From assembly GCF_020905345.1 (NCBI RefSeq), contig NZ_JAJJMO010000001.1, positions 1,240,001 to 1,304,000 of the forward strand: 64,000 bases of DNA, written 5' to 3'. Of this stretch, positions 53,829-63,862 are shown one piece after another. Position numbers and translations under genes: made by a program. The notes under the pieces are model-generated. The model saw nothing but the letters and a program-made list of their open reading frames with translations. It searched no databases and was not told the origin of the DNA. Position 1 is the first letter of the stretch; the number at the start of each line of letters is the position of its first letter. Origin of the DNA: Flavobacterium pisciphilum (GTDB lineage: Bacteria; Bacteroidota; Bacteroidia; Flavobacteriales; Flavobacteriaceae).

Positions 53829-54680
53829 ATGATAAGATCTACATGTGAGAACGCACTTCAGGTTATTCGAAAAGCAGAACAGCAATTCAGCTTAGATCCT
53901 GAACATATAATAGAAAAATCCTACCATATGATTACCGTACTTCGAAACTTGCTTAGTACGGTAAAAAAAAATGTTTTAGAAAATGGATTCTCTGATGAAA
54001 GTGAAGAGATTAATTTTTTTAAAAGTATTAAACCCCAAATACTGGGAAAACTGATATTCTACAATAAAGTTTTCCGCATTGAAGCATCCTGTCCGGTTGT
54101 AAGCGGCAAAATGCATCACAAATACTTTTCCAATGAACTTAATTTGCTAAAACAAGAATATAAAGACCACTTCTATACCACTGACTTCTATCGCTACTAT
54201 CGCTCAGGAAGAACCGAATGGGACCACCATTTTTTTTGTCTGGGAAAAATAGACCTTCATGAAGGAGTTAATAGTTTTGTGTTTGAAATTGACACTCAAT
54301 TTTCTACCTATTACGATTATAAGGTAGCGCGAATAATTGCCAACGAACTTCTTTACAGCTATCTGATCTCCAAAATTGAACCTGACACGCAGCAAACTAA
54401 TATTTTTTCAGATGGAAACACAGCTAACAGAGATTTTTTCTGGACAGATTCAAAGAATGCACTGATCGAATTAATCTATGCACTTCATGCATCAGGCAGC
54501 ATTTCTCACGGAAAAGCGGGAATTCGTAAAATCAGTATGGTCTTTCAGTTGCTGTTCAGGATACAGCTTGGTGATGTCCATCATGCCTTCCACAGGATGA
54601 AAGACAGGACTGACAGCAAAAGTATATTTCTGGATCAGCTGAAATCATCGCTTAAACAGCACATGGAAAAAGAGCTGTAG
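53829..54680 (+). CDS. rteC: RteC-domain protein
   Basis: I choose the Met at 53829 (MIRSTCENALQVI) because RteC proteins begin about 15 residues before this helical pattern; a longer start at 53784 exists. The 283-residue product shows the RteC layout: long N-terminal helices, FYNKVFRIEASCP (about 75-88), TDFYRYYRSGRTEWDHHFFCLG and FEIDTQFSTYYDYKVARIIANELL. RteC activates excision of the CTnDOT-type elements of Bacteroides. It marks this region as the regulatory part of a CTnDOT-like ICE. Confidence 0.8.
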   Translation: MIRSTCENALQVIRKAEQQFSLDPEHIIEKSYHMITVLRNLLSTVKKNVLENGFSDESEEINFFKSIKPQILGKLIFYNKVFRIEASCPVVSGKMHHKYFSNELNLLKQEYKDHFYTTDFYRYYRSGRTEWDHHFFCLGKIDLHEGVNSFVFEIDTQFSTYYDYKVARIIANELLYSYLISKIEPDTQQTNIFSDGNTANRDFFWTDSKNALIELIYALHASGSISHGKAGIRKISMVFQLLFRIQLGDVHHAFHRMKDRTDSKSIFLDQLKSSLKQHMEKEL

Positions 54681-54907
54681 CGGATTTTGAAACTTGCAAT
54701 TCTCCACCAATGTGATGCAATTGGCATTGAGTGGCCAATAATATATAATCGCTTCTGCATGTTCATCTGTCCCAACAAATCAGTATAGTTGTATAATTAT
54801 TGTAACCGTTAAAATTTTCATAAAACCACATTTTACATTGGCTGACATTGGCACTGTAAAAATTTTACCCGTAGCAATTTTGCATCACTAATGCAAAACA
54901 CACGGCC

Positions 54908-55213
54908 ATGAATATAGACAGAATGGAATTCATTTCCTGGATGGAACGGATCATAGAACGATTCGATCTTATGAGCGCACATATTATTGAACTAGAAAAA
55001 AAGCGTGGAAGTGTTGACGGCGAAGAGCTATTGGACAATCAGGATATATTGCAAATGCTGAAAATAAGTTCCAGGTCACTTCAGCGGTATCGATCTTCGG
55101 GCAGGCTCCCCTATTATACTATCAGTGGAAAAATCTATTATAAATTATCTGATGTACACCAGTTCATCCGAGAGAGTTTTAATGTCCGAATGCCGAAAAC
55201 ATACGACAGGTAG
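54908..55213 (+). CDS. excisionase-like helix-turn-helix protein
   Basis: A 101-residue protein: a coiled N-terminal helix (MERIIERFDLMSAHIIELEKKR), then a winged HTH of the MerR/excisionase type (LLDNQDILQMLKISSRSLQRYRSSGRLPYYTISGKIYYKLSDVHQFIRESF). Such proteins occur just before DUF3945 and topoisomerase genes in Bacteroidota ICEs and control excision or mobilisation. It probably leads the plus-strand operon to 58792. Confidence 0.8.
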   Translation: MNIDRMEFISWMERIIERFDLMSAHIIELEKKRGSVDGEELLDNQDILQMLKISSRSLQRYRSSGRLPYYTISGKIYYKLSDVHQFIRESFNVRMPKTYDR

Positions 55214-55297
55214 TGAAAAATAATGCCAAAAGATTCCAGCTTTTAGTCAACACTTTTTCACACTTTAATTTCGCAAATGAATTTAAAATTTAAAATT

Positions 55298-56722
55298 ATG
55301 AACGAACAAATTAAAGAGATGCTTAACACGCAGGAAGAATTATCGGATATATTGCTGGTATTCGATAAAGAGAAAAAGAAAATCCTGGCCGTAAAAGGCA
55401 TTGATCAAAATGGCAATCTGGAAACCGTTGACCCTACCCGGAAAAATGAGAATCAGTTTATGCGGGTAGATAAGCAGGGTGATTTGTTTTCGAATTTCTT
55501 TTCCAATTTTTTCAGCCAGCTGAAGAACCCAACTAATTTTTCGTTTTTCAAAATTCCAGCACTGCTGGCTGTTGATACTTCAAAAGATATGCAGAAACAC
55601 TTAGATCATCCCACACCTGAAGGTGAACAATTAATGAAACAGCATGAATTAAAAAATGAATATAAACAAGAAAATAAAAACAATATGGAAACAACACAAA
55701 CAAACCCGGAAACAAGCGAATACAAATACAAACCGGAACAGATTGATTGGGAAACATTAAACAACCTCGGTTTAAGCAAAGAGAAACTTGAAAAACTAAA
55801 TTTGCTTGATCCTTTACTAAAAGGATACAAAACAAATGAACTTGTGCCCGTAAGCCTTAACCTCGGTACTGCCATAACCAGAATGGATGCACGCCTATCC
55901 CTAAAACAAAACGACGAAGGACAGGTTGTTTTAGCCATTCACGGCATCCGAAAATCACCCAATTTGAATTATCCTTTTTTCGGTCACGAGTTCAGCAAGG
56001 AAGATAAAGACAATCTTCTGCAAACAGGGAATATGGGACGAATAGTAAATCTCACCAATCCGAAAAACAATGAAACCATGCCCTCCATTATTAGCATAGA
56101 CAGACTGACTAATGAGGTTGTGGCACTTCGTACGGATTTCATTAAAATCCCTGATGAAATTAAAGGAGTAAAGCTTAGCGAAGAACAAAAGCAAACATTA
56201 ATGGAAGGGAAACCCCTTCCAGTAGAAGGTATGGTCTCCAATAAAGGAAAAACGTTTGATGCATCGGTTCAGTTCAATGCCGATAAACGCTTTGTAGAAT
56301 TTCTCTTTGACAGAAATACCCCTAACAACCAGCAGAACCAAACTCAGGGAGCACCAAAAAACTTTAGGGACAAAGAACTCGATAATGAACAATATCAAAA
56401 GCTCAAAGAGGGTCAAACGGTTTATATCAGCGGTCTTATGGATAAAAAAGGCAAGGAATACAATGGATATATCACGTACAACAAGGAAACCAATAAAACA
56501 GAATTTTCATTCCAAAATCCAGATAAAATCAAAGAACAGATAAAACCATCGGAAGCTCATAAAACACAAACCGCCGTCAATTCCGAAGGAAAAACGAACG
56601 AAGCTACCAAGAATATAAAGGAGCCTTTAAAATCAGGACAGACAAATCCCAATGACAAAAAACAACAGGAACAACACGAAGAATCCGACTCACCTGCTAA
56701 ATTAAAAGGGCGAAAAATGTAA
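55298..56722 (+). CDS. DUF3945-domain protein
   Basis: Started at MNEQIKEML (55298), the usual N-terminus of the family. It has an N-terminal ligand-like region (LLVFDKEKKKILAVKGID), a charged linker, then DUF3945 repeats: WETLNNLGLSKEKLEKLNLLDPLLKGYKTN (about 137-168), ITRMDARLSLKQNDEGQV, and two copies of KGVKLSEEQKQTLMEGKPLPVEGMVSNKGKTF / DNEQYQKLKEGQTVYISGLMDKKGKEYNGYI. A Lys/Glu/Gln-rich tail ends it. DUF3945 proteins accompany topoisomerase III in mobile elements. Function unknown, presumably DNA processing or transfer. Confidence 0.8.
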   Translation: MNEQIKEMLNTQEELSDILLVFDKEKKKILAVKGIDQNGNLETVDPTRKNENQFMRVDKQGDLFSNFFSNFFSQLKNPTNFSFFKIPALLAVDTSKDMQKHLDHPTPEGEQLMKQHELKNEYKQENKNNMETTQTNPETSEYKYKPEQIDWETLNNLGLSKEKLEKLNLLDPLLKGYKTNELVPVSLNLGTAITRMDARLSLKQNDEGQVVLAIHGIRKSPNLNYPFFGHEFSKEDKDNLLQTGNMGRIVNLTNPKNNETMPSIISIDRLTNEVVALRTDFIKIPDEIKGVKLSEEQKQTLMEGKPLPVEGMVSNKGKTFDASVQFNADKRFVEFLFDRNTPNNQQNQTQGAPKNFRDKELDNEQYQKLKEGQTVYISGLMDKKGKEYNGYITYNKETNKTEFSFQNPDKIKEQIKPSEAHKTQTAVNSEGKTNEATKNIKEPLKSGQTNPNDKKQQEQHEESDSPAKLKGRKM

Positions 56723-56728
56723 TCCAGT

Positions 56729-58792
56729 ATGATAACAATTATTGCAGAAAAGCCCAGTGTAGCAAAGGAAATAGCCGTACTGCTAGGAGCCACCGAAAAA
56801 AAAGATGGCTACCTGAGCGGTAACGGCTATTTTGTTACATGGGCATTCGGACATTTAGTCGGGCTGGGTATGCCGGCAGATTACGGAATTTCAGGATTTA
56901 AGAAATCCGCACTCCCCATAATGCCAAACCCTTTTTTGTTGACGATCCGTAAAATAAAAAATGACAATGGCTATGCTGTTGATCCAGGAGCGGAAAAGCA
57001 GTTAAGAATAATAGAAGATGTTATTGGCATGAGTGAAAAGATTATTGCCGCAACTGATGCCGGACGTGAGGGTGAATTAATATTCCGAAACATCTACGAG
57101 TTCCTCAAATGCAGTAAGCCATTTGAGCGATTATGGATTAGCTCACTTACTGAAAAAGCTATTAAGCGGGGATTTGAAAATCTTAAACCGGGCAGTGATT
57201 TTGACAGGCTTTATAAATGTGCACAAATTAGAAGCCAGGCCGATTGGCTATTAGGTATTAATGCTTCGCAGGCATTAAGTATTGCCGCAGGTGATGGAAC
57301 TTATTCACTTGGAAGGGTACAGACTCCCGTCCTGGGTTTAGTCTGCAGGCGTTATTTTGAAAATAAAAACTTCTTAATAAAACAATACTGGCAGTTAGAA
57401 GTATTACATTCCAAAGAATTCACTGATTTTAAAAGCCTGTCACAAAACAAATGGGAAGATAAAAAAGCGGCAGACAACGTGTTAAAATTAATCGCACGGA
57501 GTGGCAATACCGCCTTTGTCACAGCTGCAGAAACCAAAAACATGGCTGAACAGCCACCATTACTTTTTGATCTGACTGGACTTCAAAAAGAAGCCAACTC
57601 AAAACTGAATCTTTCTGCAGAGGAAACACTAAGTATTGCACAAAGCCTCTATGAAAAGAAATTTATTACCTACCCACGCACCGGAAGCAAATTCCTTCCT
57701 GAAGATACGTGGGCAGAAATCCCTAGACTGATCAGGGTTTTGCAGGACTGCGATGTATTCAGGCAGGCAGTGTCCAAAGTTAAATGGGGCCAATTCAACA
57801 AACGCATAGTGAATGACCTGCGTGTAACCGATCATCATGGCCTGCTGACTACCGAGAAAATACCTTCTGCCCTGCCAGCAAAGGAAAACGCAGTTTATAA
57901 TATGATTGCTTTTAGACTTCTGGAAGCAATTTCGCAGCCATGCATCAGGGAAGTGACCCATATTGCATTACAGGTTTTACATTATGATTTCAGCTTGAGA
58001 GGAAGCAAAATAATAGAATCAGGATGGCGTGCAATCAAGCGCAGTTTTTATGATAATGACCCGCAGCAGGAAATTCCCGGATTGAAAATCGGTGATGAAC
58101 TTAAAATTAGAAGTGCGAATGTTGTCGAAAAGCAAACGCACCCTCCAGTTCTCTATACTGAGGCGGGACTTTTAACTGCAATGGAAACTGCTGGTAAGGA
58201 AGTCGACAACAAGGAACAATACAGTGCCTTACAAAATATAGGCATCGGTACGGCCGCAACAAGATCTGGCATTATAGAGACACTCTTTTCTCGTAATTAC
58301 ATACAAAGGGAAGGAAAATCACTGGTACCTACTTCGAAAGGACTAAAAGTGTATGAACTGGTAAAAGGCAAGAAAATTGCCAATGTAGGTATGACTGTAG
58401 AGTGGGAAGCTGCCTTAGAGAAAATTGAAAATAACCAGGATGATGCAACGGCTTTTCAAAATGATATCGAAATTTACACAGCATTCATCACTTCTGAATT
58501 ACTGCAAACTTCTATTGCTGAGAGCAACATCCCTCAACTTGTATGTCCAAAGTGCAAAATCCAGCCACTTATTATTAGTGATAAAATTGTCAAATGCAAA
58601 GATGAAGTATGCAACTGGATACAGTTCAGGAATATTTGTGGGGTCCATTTAAGTTTATATGAAATTGACAATCTTGTCACAAAAGGCAAAACATCTTTAA
58701 TAAAGGACATGAAAAGCAAAGCCGGAAAAAAATTCAATGCTTATATCGCATTAAACAAACAAGCCGGAAGTTTTTTTGATTTTAGTAAATAA
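56729..58792 (+). CDS. topB: DNA topoisomerase III (type IA)
   Basis: A 687-residue protein with an N-terminal Toprim domain (MITIIAEKPSVAKEIAVLLG; ATDAGREGELIFRNIYEF with the acidic DxD-type residues), the core and the catalytic Tyr315 in KFITYPRTGSKFLPED. A C-terminal zinc-binding region with Cys pairs follows (CPKCKIQPLIISDKIVKCKDEVC). The enzyme unlinks single-stranded DNA through a transient Tyr-DNA bond. ICE copies help process or resolve transfer intermediates. It starts 6 bp after the DUF3945 gene. Confidence 0.93.
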   Translation: MITIIAEKPSVAKEIAVLLGATEKKDGYLSGNGYFVTWAFGHLVGLGMPADYGISGFKKSALPIMPNPFLLTIRKIKNDNGYAVDPGAEKQLRIIEDVIGMSEKIIAATDAGREGELIFRNIYEFLKCSKPFERLWISSLTEKAIKRGFENLKPGSDFDRLYKCAQIRSQADWLLGINASQALSIAAGDGTYSLGRVQTPVLGLVCRRYFENKNFLIKQYWQLEVLHSKEFTDFKSLSQNKWEDKKAADNVLKLIARSGNTAFVTAAETKNMAEQPPLLFDLTGLQKEANSKLNLSAEETLSIAQSLYEKKFITYPRTGSKFLPEDTWAEIPRLIRVLQDCDVFRQAVSKVKWGQFNKRIVNDLRVTDHHGLLTTEKIPSALPAKENAVYNMIAFRLLEAISQPCIREVTHIALQVLHYDFSLRGSKIIESGWRAIKRSFYDNDPQQEIPGLKIGDELKIRSANVVEKQTHPPVLYTEAGLLTAMETAGKEVDNKEQYSALQNIGIGTAATRSGIIETLFSRNYIQREGKSLVPTSKGLKVYELVKGKKIANVGMTVEWEAALEKIENNQDDATAFQNDIEIYTAFITSELLQTSIAESNIPQLVCPKCKIQPLIISDKIVKCKDEVCNWIQFRNICGVHLSLYEIDNLVTKGKTSLIKDMKSKAGKKFNAYIALNKQAGSFFDFSK

Positions 58793-58834
58793 AAAGATTT
58801 ATAATGATTTTCAATTATAAAAGTATATACGAGG

Positions 58835-58868
58835 AATGACCGTCAAATTATTGATGGTCATTTTTTTT
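58835..58868. terminator. terminator between topB and the coupling-protein gene
   Basis: AATGACCGTCAA / TTGATGGTCATT is a 12-bp stem with one G-T pair followed by a run of eight T on the plus strand. It overlaps the end of the convergent coupling-protein gene. Confidence 0.8.
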
Positions 58869-60867
58869 GATCCTTTTGAACTAAATGCTGTAATTGGGGG
58901 TCGTTTTTAATACGTTCCAGTTCCATTTCTATAACCATAATTATATCTCGTTTTATCTGTTTATAATTGGCATCAATTTCTTTTTTCATCTTGTCTGTCC
59001 CACTTTCATCAATAAAGGATAAGATCTGCGGTATCTTTTGATAGACCTTGGTTTCAGCGGTAATCTTGGCATTATCTACAACAATTTCGGCATGGAAAAT
59101 TTTCTGCTCGATTCGCTGGTCAAAATTGTCCGACACAGCTCCAACAAAAAACCCTTGGGTTAATGTAGAAATTTTGGAAGCCGGTATAAGGCTGTCTAAC
59201 TGGGTAGATATTGAGGTCGACGTATCATTTCGATTGATGCTCATGCTTTGTCTTTTCTGTAATACTTTACCGAAACGTTCCGAAAGGCTCTTCGCTGTTT
59301 CACCTACCACCTGACCGCTGAAAATGTTTCCCACCGTATTTTGGATAACCTTGCTTTCCTTGTCCCCGTAGTCGCGGTTCAATTGTGAAAAATCCTGAAA
59401 TCCTAGACACACTGCTACTTTATTGCTACGGGCAGTAGCAATTAGATTATCCAGTCCGCGAAAATAAATGGTAGGCAGTTCGTCTATAATTACCGAACTT
59501 TTTAACTGTCCTTTCTTATTAATGAGCTTTACAATACGAGAATTGTAGAGACCCAGCGCAGCTGAGTAAATGTTCTGACGGTCGGGATTATTACCCACAC
59601 ATAGGATCTTTGGTTCTTTAGGGTTGTTGATGTCCAATGAAAAATCATCTCCGGTCATAACCCAATAAAGACTTGGTGAAATCATACGGGACAATGGTAT
59701 TTTAGCCGATGCAATCTGTCCCTGCAGCTGGTCCTGTGCACCTCCCTGCCAGGCGTCCATAAATGGCGATAAATAGTTCTCCAGCTCCGAATAGGACGTA
59801 AGGATGGTAAACACGTCCGCATATCTTTTGTTAAGTAACTCAATGGCATGAGGAAACGTACAATGCTTTCCATTTTCATAGATTTTAAGAAACCATATAA
59901 TGGCGGCCAAAAGTATAATCGGGCTTTCCACAAAAAAATCACCCTGTTTCTGTATCCAGCTCCTGTTCAGGTTCAGCATTATGGTATATGCCGCCTCGTA
60001 GGCATCCGAAATATCGGTCATGAAATCAGGATTAAGGGGATTGCAGCGATGGCTTTTTCTTGGATCATCGAAGTTAATTACATAGAATTTCGGTTTGACT
60101 TTGTACTTGTTATGATGCTTTAATAAATGATTATAGGCAATTGTGGAAAGATCGTCAAACTTGAAGTCATAAATATACATTGAAAAGCCTTTTTCAATCT
60201 GCTGCTTGATATAATTGTTAATTATTGCATATGATTTACCAGATCCCGGCGTACCCAGGACAATTGTTGCCCTAAATGGATTTACGATATTAATCCAGCC
60301 GTCATTCCATTTGTTTTTATAATAAAATCTGATAGGAAGATTGACCGAAAATTCATTTTGCATGAGTCGGGTCTCCTGCTGAAAACTCTCGTTCTCGTTA
60401 TTGAAAACATCATCCATTAAATTCGTTTTTAAAAGACGACTGCTCCAGACTCCGGCCAGCATTAAAGCTACGTAGCCCAATCCCATGGTCAGGATATAAA
60501 AGAAAGGTGCTATTTCCTTTGGCAGCCTTAATAACGAGGTATTAAAAAAGAAAAAGACAAAGCCAATGCTAAAAGCACTAAAGATCTTCAGCCATGTAAT
60601 TTTCTCATTCTTTACTCCCTTTGTTCCCAGACAGCTTAAAGCCAATAATAATACGGCAAAAATTTTCGTATAAAGTGTATGAGTAAACAAAACTGTCTTA
60701 CGGTCGAAACTGCCTAAAATATTATTAATGGTTTCCAATGCCCAACCTCTTTCAAGAAAAAAGCCGTAACAGTACCAGTATAAATGCATCAGTACTATCA
60801 GTATACTTACTGCTCTCATAAACGCCATTATCTTGGCAAGCCCTCTTAAATCGTCTTCTCCCTGCAT
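58858..60867 (-). CDS. type IV secretion coupling protein (TraG/VirD4 family, MobC-type)
   Basis: A 669-residue protein with four N-terminal hydrophobic segments (about 17-40, 60-80, 94-110 and 120-142), Walker A GTPGSGKS (205-212) and Walker B SSVIIDELPTIYF. A TraM-recognition-type C-terminal part follows (SNKVAVCLGFQDFSQLNRDYGDKESKVIQNTVGNIFSGQV). It couples the relaxase-DNA complex to the secretion channel during conjugation. In this element it is followed, in the transcription direction, only by the convergent topB. Confidence 0.9.
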   Translation of the reverse strand: MQGEDDLRGLAKIMAFMRAVSILIVLMHLYWYCYGFFLERGWALETINNILGSFDRKTVLFTHTLYTKIFAVLLLALSCLGTKGVKNEKITWLKIFSAFSIGFVFFFFNTSLLRLPKEIAPFFYILTMGLGYVALMLAGVWSSRLLKTNLMDDVFNNENESFQQETRLMQNEFSVNLPIRFYYKNKWNDGWINIVNPFRATIVLGTPGSGKSYAIINNYIKQQIEKGFSMYIYDFKFDDLSTIAYNHLLKHHNKYKVKPKFYVINFDDPRKSHRCNPLNPDFMTDISDAYEAAYTIMLNLNRSWIQKQGDFFVESPIILLAAIIWFLKIYENGKHCTFPHAIELLNKRYADVFTILTSYSELENYLSPFMDAWQGGAQDQLQGQIASAKIPLSRMISPSLYWVMTGDDFSLDINNPKEPKILCVGNNPDRQNIYSAALGLYNSRIVKLINKKGQLKSSVIIDELPTIYFRGLDNLIATARSNKVAVCLGFQDFSQLNRDYGDKESKVIQNTVGNIFSGQVVGETAKSLSERFGKVLQKRQSMSINRNDTSTSISTQLDSLIPASKISTLTQGFFVGAVSDNFDQRIEQKIFHAEIVVDNAKITAETKVYQKIPQILSFIDESGTDKMKKEIDANYKQIKRDIIMVIEMELERIKNDPQLQHLVQKDQKK

Positions 60868-61046
60868 TTTATAAAGAATTAGTTATTAAAAAGTGAATTT
60901 AAAAAGTGTAATAATAAAAAAAGAGAAAAATGCTGCCAATGTCTGCCAGAGGCATTATTTTTCTGAGCTTACTTAATAAATTTCTTTTATTTGCATAAAT
61001 GCATAACAATGAGTAATTTGTCTTGCTAATTCTAAAATATTATTCG

Positions 61047-62426
61047 ATGATTCCAAGGATGCCTTTATCTCAATTTCCGGAAATTTCATATCACGACCCG
61101 GAAATTGAAAGTGCCTACAAGTGGTTTAGAAGCTATGTCAAGGAATCAGACTGGAATGACCGAAAAATAAAAATCGAAAATTACCTAGGCGGCATCGTCA
61201 AGACTTCCGAACCTTTTTCCCAATCAATAGACAAGGGAACCCTGTTGGTCATTCAAAAAGACCAGATTGGCTGGTATCTGTATCTGGTTCATACTTATCT
61301 ATACGAGCGTCATAAATATGAATTTTACCAGGGAGCGAGGGTGCTGCCAATATTCAAACGTTTGGGAAGCGACCTGCAATTTCTCAAAGGCATAGAAGGT
61401 ATCAACAAAAAAATGAGGGAACTTCTAAACAAAAGAACCGCAGAGGCTGATTCATTTTTATTTGAAATGTTAACCGCCCTATTGTGGATAAGAAACGGAT
61501 GGGAAGTTAAGATAATTGAAGAAGGAAAATCAGGCAAAACCCCCGATTTTTTGGTATTGAAAGGAGAAGAGCAATGGGAGGTCGAATGCAAAAGGCAAAA
61601 GAAGAGCTCCGACTACACGTATAAGGAAACAGCAAAAAGGCAGATCCTTGTTTCGCACATCAGTACAATACTGCTTCACCATAATATACTGCTCGACATT
61701 ACATTTCACGTTGAGCTGGTTTCACTTCGCGATACATATCTACTTGATATTCTTAAAGACCTCATTGACAAGAAAACAAAGTCAGGCAGGCTGATTTCGA
61801 ACAAGGAAGTCGAAATAAATTTATCTTATATTGATATACCTGCCATTCAAAACCATTTAAAAATGCATTTTGTAAAAAGCCATTCTCCCCAGCATCTCGA
61901 GCTCATATCCGGAAAGCCTGTCGATCATTCGGCCTTTACGTCAGGTTTTATCGGAAAAATGTTTTTTGTTGGCGATGACAATGCGAACAATCTTTATATA
62001 AGAGAAATGACAAATGCTTTCGGAGTCCATTCATACTGCGACTCAAGTGACGCGCTGTCTGCAAAAGCAAGAGATGTTCGCAGCCATATCTATGATGCAA
62101 TTGGACAGTTCAGCTCAGATACCGATGCCATTATCCATATCGGAATGGAAACCTTCGATGGTCCGGAAGTTGAAAGGAAAAGATTTGAAAAGATGAAAAA
62201 TACAATGGAAAAGATTCAACCGGGGCAAAATAGGCTCTGCTGGATTTATTATCATTTTTTCCAGTCATACAGCAGGTCCTATCAGGAATGGTTTTTTGAT
62301 GAAACCGTGAGCCCGGCAACCTCATTTACTAATCCTGTTCCGCCAATTAAAAAAACATTTTTGGTCATTAATGAGGATGAAATTACAATAACGGATGCTT
62401 CGCATTGGGAAATTGACCTGCCTTGA
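61047..62426 (+). CDS. PD-(D/E)XK nuclease-like protein inserted between mobilisation genes
   Basis: A 459-residue protein started at MIPRMPLSQF (61047); a longer frame begins at 61023. A restriction-endonuclease fold core is visible: EADSFLFEMLTALLWIRNGWEVKIIEEGKSGKTPDFLVLKGEEQWEVECKRQK, with Asp167 and Glu180-x-Lys182 forming the PD-(D/E)xK signature (TPDF and VECK). The C-terminal 250 residues are unknown. It lies on the plus strand in the gap between the minus-strand coupling protein and relaxase, which are usually adjacent, so it is an insertion of cargo. Defence nuclease is the simplest guess; a role in transfer is possible. Confidence 0.7.
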   Translation: MIPRMPLSQFPEISYHDPEIESAYKWFRSYVKESDWNDRKIKIENYLGGIVKTSEPFSQSIDKGTLLVIQKDQIGWYLYLVHTYLYERHKYEFYQGARVLPIFKRLGSDLQFLKGIEGINKKMRELLNKRTAEADSFLFEMLTALLWIRNGWEVKIIEEGKSGKTPDFLVLKGEEQWEVECKRQKKSSDYTYKETAKRQILVSHISTILLHHNILLDITFHVELVSLRDTYLLDILKDLIDKKTKSGRLISNKEVEINLSYIDIPAIQNHLKMHFVKSHSPQHLELISGKPVDHSAFTSGFIGKMFFVGDDNANNLYIREMTNAFGVHSYCDSSDALSAKARDVRSHIYDAIGQFSSDTDAIIHIGMETFDGPEVERKRFEKMKNTMEKIQPGQNRLCWIYYHFFQSYSRSYQEWFFDETVSPATSFTNPVPPIKKTFLVINEDEITITDASHWEIDLP

Positions 62427-62452
62427 TCTGCCATCTTTTTTTCATTTCAGTA

Positions 62453-63748
62453 CTATTTTGCCTGTCTTCTTTTTTTCTTCAGCTGGCTGACAAACTTTAG
62501 TTCTTCCCAGTCAAATTCATGTGCTTCAGGCAGCAGTCCCCCCAGCGCATCAACAATCCCATTATCACGCGGATTAATATAATTGGGATGCAAATCCAGA
62601 AAGCCGAACAATTCATGCGGACTGTCAATAGCAGTAGATTGCAAGGTGTTTTGCTGTTTTGCTGACAAATCCTGATCGCTATCTTCGTTTTTCCGGCGCA
62701 TCTCGGCATTTCTCCAATACTCATTAAAGGTATTCGCCGAAAATAACGGACCCAGTCCCGAACCGTTCCAGACCGCTTTGGAATTATGGTCAATAAAAGT
62801 CATGCCGTAAATACGTCCTTTATCATTGCTTCTAACCACAACGTTGATACCCTGTCCAGCAAGGTATATTTTAAAATCCTTTTCACTGGGTGTTGATTGT
62901 ACCGCCTTATTGATCGTTGCTTTAAGGTTCGCTTTTCCTGCACCGCCCTTTAAAGACTTTTTGGATTTCGCAAAATGCAGGTAAAGTCCTGCCAGCCCCG
63001 CATTTTTACCAAATAGCGAAGCTTTCAACGGATATCCCGCCTTATCCCCGTTTTCTGTAAGAGCAATATAGACCAACCCATTACGCTTTGTTCCATGAAG
63101 CTCTCCTTGCACTTTGACTGTCGTAATATTGAACAATGACAGCAGGGCATTGTATTCGCCCAAAGTCTGAAACTTGTAATACTTGGAAAGGTGCCTTACA
63201 ACTGAAGCGATTTGGTTTTTTATATCCCCTTTCAGATGGTCTACAGGATAAAAAAAAATAGGGGTCTGGCGAAGTTCCTTCTCCGTTGCAGGTATCAGTT
63301 CAAAGTTCTTTTCCATTTCCCTACATAGGTTCATGGATCGTCTTTTTTCAAACTTGTCAGATATTTTCCTGCCGTCTTCATCGACGCAAACCGATACGAT
63401 ATGGATATGGGTACGCTCCATATCTGTGTGTTTGAAAACTACAAATGGCTGCCGCCCGTAACCCATTTTTTCCATATATTCTGCTGCCATTTCCCTGAAT
63501 CTGTTATCGTCTACGATATCCTTTGGATCTGGATTGAGTGAAATGTGGATTACAGGTTTTTCCGTATTTCGGTTTGATGCCAGCAAAGTCTGAAACGATC
63601 TGGCCAGTTGGGCCGCGGAATACTGACCGTTTACTGTCTCAATTATTTTACTTGTAAAGACAACAGACGCTTCATCTTTTTGGACTTTGAGCAGGTTATA
63701 TTCCAGCGTACCATACAAATTGCTTCCTCTTCCTATTTTCGCTATCAT
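62453..63748 (-). CDS. MobB-type relaxase (mobilisation nuclease)
   Basis: Started at MIAKIGRGSNLYGTLEYNLLK (63748) because this is the usual N-terminus, with the candidate catalytic Tyr in motif I; a longer start at 63790 exists. Motif III is KHTDMERTHIHIVSVCVDEDGR, with the metal-binding His residues (HIH). The PF03432-type nuclease nicks oriT and carries the strand to the recipient through the coupling protein. The C-terminal part is basic and Gln/Lys-rich. The companion MobA and oriT should lie just beyond, to the right. Confidence 0.88.
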   Translation of the reverse strand: MIAKIGRGSNLYGTLEYNLLKVQKDEASVVFTSKIIETVNGQYSAAQLARSFQTLLASNRNTEKPVIHISLNPDPKDIVDDNRFREMAAEYMEKMGYGRQPFVVFKHTDMERTHIHIVSVCVDEDGRKISDKFEKRRSMNLCREMEKNFELIPATEKELRQTPIFFYPVDHLKGDIKNQIASVVRHLSKYYKFQTLGEYNALLSLFNITTVKVQGELHGTKRNGLVYIALTENGDKAGYPLKASLFGKNAGLAGLYLHFAKSKKSLKGGAGKANLKATINKAVQSTPSEKDFKIYLAGQGINVVVRSNDKGRIYGMTFIDHNSKAVWNGSGLGPLFSANTFNEYWRNAEMRRKNEDSDQDLSAKQQNTLQSTAIDSPHELFGFLDLHPNYINPRDNGIVDALGGLLPEAHEFDWEELKFVSQLKKKRRQAK

Positions 63749-63813
63749 TCCATTTCTATTTATAAAGAACCGCTGATGCCGATCCAGCATTTTTAACTGA
63801 ACAATTCAAATAG

Positions 63814-63843
63814 TGAGATCCCGGCACTTCCGGCGTTATCTCA
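63814..63843. repeat. inverted repeat upstream of the relaxase gene
   Basis: TGAGAT and ATCTCA, 18 bp apart, enclose two GGC/CCGG elements (CCGGCACTTCCGG). Short inverted repeats beside relaxase genes often belong to oriT, but no nick-site consensus is recognisable. Confidence 0.3.
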
Positions 63844-63862
63844 AATGTAAGCCCAAGGAGTT

